Shown here in pieces: positions 7,031 through 10,572 of a stretch of DNA of 10,572 nucleotides. The position numbers and the translations under genes are program-made. A model generated the notes under the pieces. It made no database searches. It saw only the letters and a program-made list of their open reading frames with translations, and had not been told where the DNA came from. Positions within the stretch are counted from its first letter, which is position 1. Each line of letters begins with the position of its first letter. Source of the DNA: an uncultured Opitutia bacterium (GTDB lineage: Bacteria > Verrucomicrobiota > Verrucomicrobiia > Opitutales > UBA953); NCBI GenBank assembly GCA_903829855.1, contig CAIKRN010000093.1, forward strand, positions 1 through 10,572. Direction: 5' to 3'.

Positions 7031-7414
7031 TTACTTCTTCGCTTCCTCGAGCTTCTCTTTGAGCTCTGGGTGCTTCTTGAAAAATTCCTTACGCTCTTCC
7101 GGGGTCATCTTATCGAGGCGATTCTTGAGCTCTGGGTGGGCCTTGAGGAACTCCTCCCGTGCCCCGGAGCCAGCACCCTTATTCGCTTCTTCGAGCTTCT
7201 CTTTGAGCTCTGGGTGTTTCTTGAAAAATTCCTTGCGCTCTTCCGGAGTCATCTTCTCGAGGCGATCCTTGAGCTCTGGGTGGGCCTTGAAGAACTCCTC
7301 CCGTGTCTCGGCCCCGCCTTTCTCGCCACCCTTCGGGGCAGCCTGCACGAGGGTGGTGATCATCATCAAGACGGCGATGATGGTGGGAATGAGTGAAGCG
7401 ATGTTCATATTCAT
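7031..7414 (-). CDS. Secreted Lys/Glu-rich helical repeat protein with four HPELK motifs
   Basis: I do not recognise a named family for this 127-aa protein. Residues 1-25 are a signal peptide with a long hydrophobic core and a probable cut after LVQA, so the mature part is exported. The mature part is almost entirely two 48-residue repeats (starting at R38 and R86). Each has two helix-like sub-units built on E-E-F-F/L-K-x-HPELK, joined by MTPEERKEFFKK. HPELK occurs at residues 45-49, 67-71, 93-97 and 115-119. The spacing, the alternating K/E charge and the lack of Cys or aromatic residues other than Phe suggest amphipathic helices; a periplasmic binding or chaperone-like role is only a guess. 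ATG 7414 is chosen for the signal peptide; ATG 7408 is also possible, and neither has a clear Shine-Dalgarno. It is convergent with the Dabb gene and on the same strand as the beta-helix gene 213 bp upstream. The opposite-strand frame is judged a shadow. Confidence 0.85.
   Translation of the reverse strand: MNMNIASLIPTIIAVLMMITTLVQAAPKGGEKGGAETREEFFKAHPELKDRLEKMTPEERKEFFKKHPELKEKLEEANKGAGSGAREEFLKAHPELKNRLDKMTPEERKEFFKKHPELKEKLEEAKK
7041..7161. repeat. Direct repeat unit 1 inside the HPELK gene
   Basis: This 121-bp unit matches 7185-7305 at 114 of 121 positions with no gaps. The offset is 144 bp, exactly 48 codons, so the reading frame is kept. Most differences are transitions, and several are silent. 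It encodes the C-terminal of the two protein repeats. Each unit also holds two copies of GAGCTCTGGGTG, a trace of an older internal duplication. Confidence 0.95.
7185..7305. repeat. Direct repeat unit 2 inside the HPELK gene
   Basis: This is the partner of 7041-7161, with seven mismatches in 121 bp. It encodes the N-terminal of the two protein repeats. The 23 bp between the units encodes a short Gly/Ala-rich linker. Confidence 0.95.
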
Positions 7415-7460
7415 AGGAGGGTGTGTGATTCATAGATGAAACCCCAACCCCCATCCCGCA

Positions 7461-7510
7461 GTTTCAAAAAACTCAAAAAATATTATTCATTCCCCTTAAG
7501 GTTCACCCCG
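7461..7510 (-). promoter_or_regulatory. AT-rich leader and possible promoter of the HPELK gene
   Basis: On the minus strand this stretch holds TAATAT (7485-7480), a good -10-like hexamer, followed by two T-runs of six. Upstream, GTGAAC (7506-7501) is a poor -35 candidate with a 15-bp spacer. This is the only markedly AT-rich stretch in the gap between the HPELK and beta-helix genes, and it is 47-96 bp before the HPELK ATG. The rest of the gap (7415-7460 and 7511-7627) shows nothing I can assign. Confidence 0.28.
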
Positions 7511-7627
7511 GCTCTCGTTGCTTCAACCGTCTCGAGGTAGGGGCGTCACTGCGTGGCGTTCGTTTGCAGATTGAAGCTTAAGTGCGCAGGTAAGAGATCG
7601 CCAATGGGGTCACGCCGCCTCACTCGG

Positions 7628-9967
7628 TCATTTTGTAGAGAACGACCAAGTATCTCCGGTCACCAAGGATCCATCCTGCATGACGGCATCGACACGCCAG
7701 AAGTAGGTCCGTCCAGGTCGGATCGCCGGCAACTTGAACACGTTGGCGTCCTCTTCGAAGGATTTCGTGACGGTCGTCGCCACCGGATGGTCGACTGCCT
7801 CTTTGGAGTCTGCGAAAGTCAGGGTGTGCTTCACGGCCTTGTAGGCGGGACGCCACATGAGCACGTCGCGATCTGAGGTCACACCTTTCGTTTTGTCTGG
7901 CACGATGGGGTGGCTTGCTTTGGCCATACGTTGTCCTGGTATCCAATAACTAGTAAGCTCGCGCTGGTAGGCGCCGACATCGGGTAGGGTGTTGGATTTG
8001 CCTTCAGTCAGGCCCTCGACGCCGACTCCATGATGAAGGATCTTGATGGCGCCGGCGTTAGGGCGGAAATCTTTCCACTCGGGCTTAGCCAGGTCGGTTG
8101 CCGCCTTGAACGAGAGATCGTTCCCGGCTTGTGACTTCACCTTGCCGAGCGGCTTGGCGTTCCATTGTCCGTAGATGGAGTCGGCAAGATTATTTACGAC
8201 GATGCTGAGTTCATTTGGTCCCTCGGCTGTCTTGCCAGCGGGCTTCTTCGCGCTCTTGGCCAGTCCCTGAAGGATGATGGCGCTCTTGACGGGATTATAG
8301 GCGCTGTGCGCGAAGATCGTGTTGTTCGCGCACCGATTGGCCTGCTCCGGAGTCGGGTGTTCGACGTTCTTGATATGGATGCCAACGCTACCGACATCCC
8401 AGACGACGTTATGGTCTACCGTCAGGCCGCATGTCAGGTCGTCTCCGCGGATGCCGATGCCACCTCCCCAGGGGAATGGCGGGGTGCCAGAAAAACCACC
8501 GTGGACCCAGTTGTGGTGGATGCGCGTACCGACGGCGAAAGTCTGCTGTGTGTAGACGGCAGAAGTGTCGCGGTTTCCTCCGAAGGCGGCCAGGAATGAA
8601 TCGCTCACTTCATTGAAGGAGAAATCATTATCTCCTTGGGCGACCTGGACCTGGACTCCGCCACTGCGGGTGAGCGTGTTGAAGCGCACGATCGCCCGAC
8701 CGGTCTTTCCTTCCATCACCTTGTAGGGCTTGTTTACTTGCAGGGTCGGATAAGTAAGCGATGAGGAATAGTCGAAGTCGTGGAAAAGATTATTCTCGAT
8801 GAGATTGTCGAAGCCGTTGATCGAAAGCGCGCTGAGTGCACCATGGGCGAAGACGTTGTTTGCGATGATGATGTTATCCCCATGGACGGTTGGATAGGTC
8901 TTGTCCGATGCCCCGGTATCCGTGTCATCGTCGGATCCGACAAGAAGGTGTTCCGACCAGGAACTTTGGAGCACATTGTTGTTGCGGAAGGTCACATGGT
9001 CGCAGCGTCTGTTCAGGTTCGTGCCGATGCGGAAGGCGGTCCCGAAGAACGTGAGTCCGTCGATCACGACATGGCTGCAGCCGCCTTCGATGATGAATCC
9101 CCATGGGCGGGTCTTGACTTCGATCAGAGCTGAGGCCGGATTCTTGCCATCAGGGGTGCAGACGTAGAGTTTCTTTTCGGCGGAATCAAAGAACCATTCT
9201 CCCGGAGCCCCGAGGAATTGTTTCATGCCGAACAGGTAGAACTTGTTATGAAGGTTCCACTTGCTGGTCCCTCCGACCTCGTGATCGCCCTTGTCGACGC
9301 TGTCCCCGAGGTTTTTATCGTAAGTGATCACGTGCTTGCCGCTGGCATGAGACCGGACCGCGCGCGTCCAGCAGTTGAACTGATGGTCGACGTTGAGAAC
9401 CGCATTCGCTCCGGTGACGTTCCATCCCGTCTTGGCTAAGTCAGGGCTGGCTAAGGTGCCGTAGCTGTTGCCTTTCGTGTCGGCGGATGCCCACACGGCC
9501 GGAGAAAAGAAGTTCCATTCGCCCGCGGCGTCCCTTGGGGCATGCGGCCATCGTGCCTCCAGCATCGGTTTGCCGTTATAAAAAAGCTGGTCGATACCGG
9601 CATGGTCAAGTTTGGCGACCCAGTTTTTCTTGTCCGCGGCGACCTCCCATTTGAGTGACAGGATATCGAGTCCTGATAGCACCGGTTTCTCGGCTTTGAA
9701 GGCCGCGATAGTTATCGGCGCTGCATCGGTCCCTGAAATACCCTTAAGGACTACCCCTTCGCGGTACGTTCCTCCGTGAAGGAAGATAGTGTCACCCGCC
9801 TTGGCGGCATCGCACGCGCGCTGGACTGTCTTGAGCGGTCTGCTCAATGTGCCTTCAGAAGTATCGTTCCCCTCAGGCGTTACGTGCAGTTCCGCGGGTA
9901 TCGCTTGGCCAAGGCATAAGTTGAGCAAGATGACTCGGGCGAAATAGCGTAGCAAATCGGAGTACAT
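7628..9967 (-). CDS. Secreted right-handed parallel beta-helix protein (probable polysaccharide-active enzyme) with C-terminal FN3-like domain
   Basis: The 779-aa protein starts with a signal peptide (about residues 1-25, cut near AIPA). Residues 28-100 are the typical N-terminal cap of beta-helix carbohydrate enzymes: HVTPEGNDTSEGT, then KTVQRACDAAKAGDTIFLHG with GTYRE, then APITIAAF. About 125-285 is an inserted module with LFYNGKPMLEARWPHAP and GEWFFDSAEKKLYVCTPDG, of the kind I associate with GH141-like and related beta-helix glycoside hydrolases. About 290-560 is the helix itself, with repeated N-N-x-F/I turns, such as IIIANNVFAHGALSALSING, ending at DVGAYQRE (664-670). About 685-779 is an FN3-like domain ending PGRTYFWRVDAV and DTWSFSTK. 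Catalytic residues cannot be assigned by eye, so lyase versus hydrolase is open. GGAGGG lies 12 nt before the ATG, a long but possible spacing. It follows the CLC-type gene on the same strand after 70 bp. Confidence 0.9.
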   Translation of the reverse strand: MYSDLLRYFARVILLNLCLGQAIPAELHVTPEGNDTSEGTLSRPLKTVQRACDAAKAGDTIFLHGGTYREGVVLKGISGTDAAPITIAAFKAEKPVLSGLDILSLKWEVAADKKNWVAKLDHAGIDQLFYNGKPMLEARWPHAPRDAAGEWNFFSPAVWASADTKGNSYGTLASPDLAKTGWNVTGANAVLNVDHQFNCWTRAVRSHASGKHVITYDKNLGDSVDKGDHEVGGTSKWNLHNKFYLFGMKQFLGAPGEWFFDSAEKKLYVCTPDGKNPASALIEVKTRPWGFIIEGGCSHVVIDGLTFFGTAFRIGTNLNRRCDHVTFRNNNVLQSSWSEHLLVGSDDDTDTGASDKTYPTVHGDNIIIANNVFAHGALSALSINGFDNLIENNLFHDFDYSSSLTYPTLQVNKPYKVMEGKTGRAIVRFNTLTRSGGVQVQVAQGDNDFSFNEVSDSFLAAFGGNRDTSAVYTQQTFAVGTRIHHNWVHGGFSGTPPFPWGGGIGIRGDDLTCGLTVDHNVVWDVGSVGIHIKNVEHPTPEQANRCANNTIFAHSAYNPVKSAIILQGLAKSAKKPAGKTAEGPNELSIVVNNLADSIYGQWNAKPLGKVKSQAGNDLSFKAATDLAKPEWKDFRPNAGAIKILHHGVGVEGLTEGKSNTLPDVGAYQRELTSYWIPGQRMAKASHPIVPDKTKGVTSDRDVLMWRPAYKAVKHTLTFADSKEAVDHPVATTVTKSFEEDANVFKLPAIRPGRTYFWRVDAVMQDGSLVTGDTWSFSTK

Positions 9968-10009
9968 TAATTGGTCTAACCCTCCAAAAAACCAAAAGTT
10001 TCAGCCTAA

Positions 10010-10026
10010 GACGGCCGTCGGACGGC
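10010..10026. other. Nested palindromes between the CLC-type gene and the beta-helix gene
   Basis: GACGGCCGTC (10010-10019) is a perfect 10-bp palindrome, and it overlaps GCCGTC/GACGGC (10014-10026), a second inverted repeat. Both lie just after the stop of the CLC-type gene on the minus strand. A T-rich run (TTTTGGTTTTTT) follows, but about 13 nt further on, too far for a standard intrinsic terminator. It may be a weak terminator or a regulator site for the beta-helix gene. Confidence 0.3.
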
Positions 10027-10037
10027 ATGGGTAAACT

Positions 10038-10572
10038 CTACTCGGCGTCATACAGCCCCTTACGCCCGGCGACGAGCCAGCTCGTCGTACAGGCTAGGGC
10101 TGCATAGAGGCCAATGGCGGGGTCATAGAGGCCGGTGGATGGATGCAGGAGTGCGATCGGCGGACCAAAGAGTTCGTAGGCCATGACCGTACAGGCGATG
10201 GGTACGGCCCCGGCACCGGCGAAGACACCGACGAAGCCAAGGGCGGCGCAGACGGGTAGTGGGAGATTGAGCCATGCGGCTGCTGCGCTGCCGAGGGTCA
10301 CTCCAATAAAGAATAAGGGGGTGACTTCGCCGCCGCGGAAGCCGTAGCTAACGCAGAGGAAGGTTAGCAGGAATTTAAGGACGAAGAAGGCCGGCCAGAC
10401 GGGTTCGACGAAGGCATCATTGATGACATTCAGCCCGAGGCCCGTGAAATCAAATAAGTGTCCGAAATGGATGAGTAGGGCGAAGATAATACCTCCGAAG
10501 AAAATCCGGGTATACGGGTTAGGGATGCTTTTGGTCGCTGAGTTACGGCGGATGAGGAAGAGGTAGAGTCTC
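10038..10572 (-). CDS. CLC-type (EriC-like) anion transporter, C-terminal part; possible fluoride/proton antiporter
   Basis: The minus-strand frame enters from the right edge (first whole codon at 10571) and runs 177 residues to TAG at 10040-10038; the N-terminal half or more is outside the window. It is a membrane protein with several hydrophobic helices. The signature is GFRGGEVTPLFFIG followed by VTLGSAAAAWLNLPL, then GFVGVFAGAGAVPIACTVMA and ELFG. The end, GLYAALACTTSWLVAGRKGLY, carries the terminal Tyr expected of the CLC anion site. Chloride-type CLCs such as the E. coli one have GGIFAP at the first motif; here it is GGEVTP (10334-10317). From memory, the Glu and Thr of this motif match key residues of the CLC-F fluoride exporters. 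Common database names would be voltage-gated chloride channel family protein. The family is sure; the fluoride role is a moderate inference. Confidence 0.88.
   Translation of the reverse strand, partial: RLYLFLIRRNSATKSIPNPYTRIFFGGIIFALLIHFGHLFDFTGLGLNVINDAFVEPVWPAFFVLKFLLTFLCVSYGFRGGEVTPLFFIGVTLGSAAAAWLNLPLPVCAALGFVGVFAGAGAVPIACTVMAYELFGPPIALLHPSTGLYDPAIGLYAALACTTSWLVAGRKGLYDAE

Noticed and set aside
6915..7439. A 174-codon plus-strand frame opposite the HPELK gene, itself showing Ser/Leu/Phe repeats
   Set aside because: Its repeats are the mirror of the HPELK DNA repeat. The minus frame has a signal peptide, a fitting terminator and a sensible amphipathic pattern, so the plus frame is a shadow.
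7179..7454. A 91-codon minus-strand frame overlapping the HPELK gene with a His/Arg-rich translation
   Set aside because: It is an out-of-frame shadow of the repeat gene with no signal peptide or domain.

Overview
The window looks like chromosomal DNA of a PVC-superphylum bacterium, most likely Verrucomicrobiota (Opitutae-like). The strongest clue is the giant secreted protein that joins a PVC-type membrane-bound dehydrogenase/beta-propeller, HEAT-like repeats and a single-CxxCH cytochrome c domain, an architecture largely restricted to Verrucomicrobia and Planctomycetes. An AraC regulator, a ThuA domain, a Dabb protein and a secreted parallel beta-helix protein fit the same kind of organism. 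The taxonomic call is inference from gene content; there is no rRNA here.

Layout, left to right. Positions 1-219 (minus) hold the first 73 codons of a TIM-barrel/PEP-hydrolase-family protein that runs off the left edge. Divergent from it is an AraC-family regulator (plus, to 1204). Its true start is unclear, because the longest frame would overlap the neighbouring start codon. After 133 bp comes the 1698-residue multidomain redox protein (1338-6434, plus). Three bases after its stop begins a pair of inverted arms, each made of four tandem GAGTATN heptamers. The second arm ends 8 bp before the ATG of a small Dabb-domain gene (6566-6862, plus). The other side of the window is on the minus strand: a secreted Lys/Glu-rich repeat protein with four HPELK motifs (7031-7414) with a good intrinsic terminator downstream, a 779-residue secreted right-handed beta-helix protein (7628-9967), and the C-terminal 177 residues of a CLC-type anion transporter (10038 to the right edge). 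The CLC protein carries a GGEVTP signature suggestive of the fluoride/proton antiporter branch.

How the genes may work together (inference). The left half reads as a regulator plus a large exported carbohydrate-oxidation enzyme that could pass electrons to its own haem. The Dabb gene may be co-transcribed through the heptamer element. The beta-helix protein could act on an extracellular polysaccharide. The CLC gene and the HPELK protein have no evident link to this. There are no tRNA, rRNA, CRISPR or transposase genes in the window.

The most unusual items are the ThuA / dehydrogenase / HEAT / cytochrome c / beta-sandwich / ThuA fusion, the inverted heptamer arrays, and the tandemly duplicated HPELK gene.
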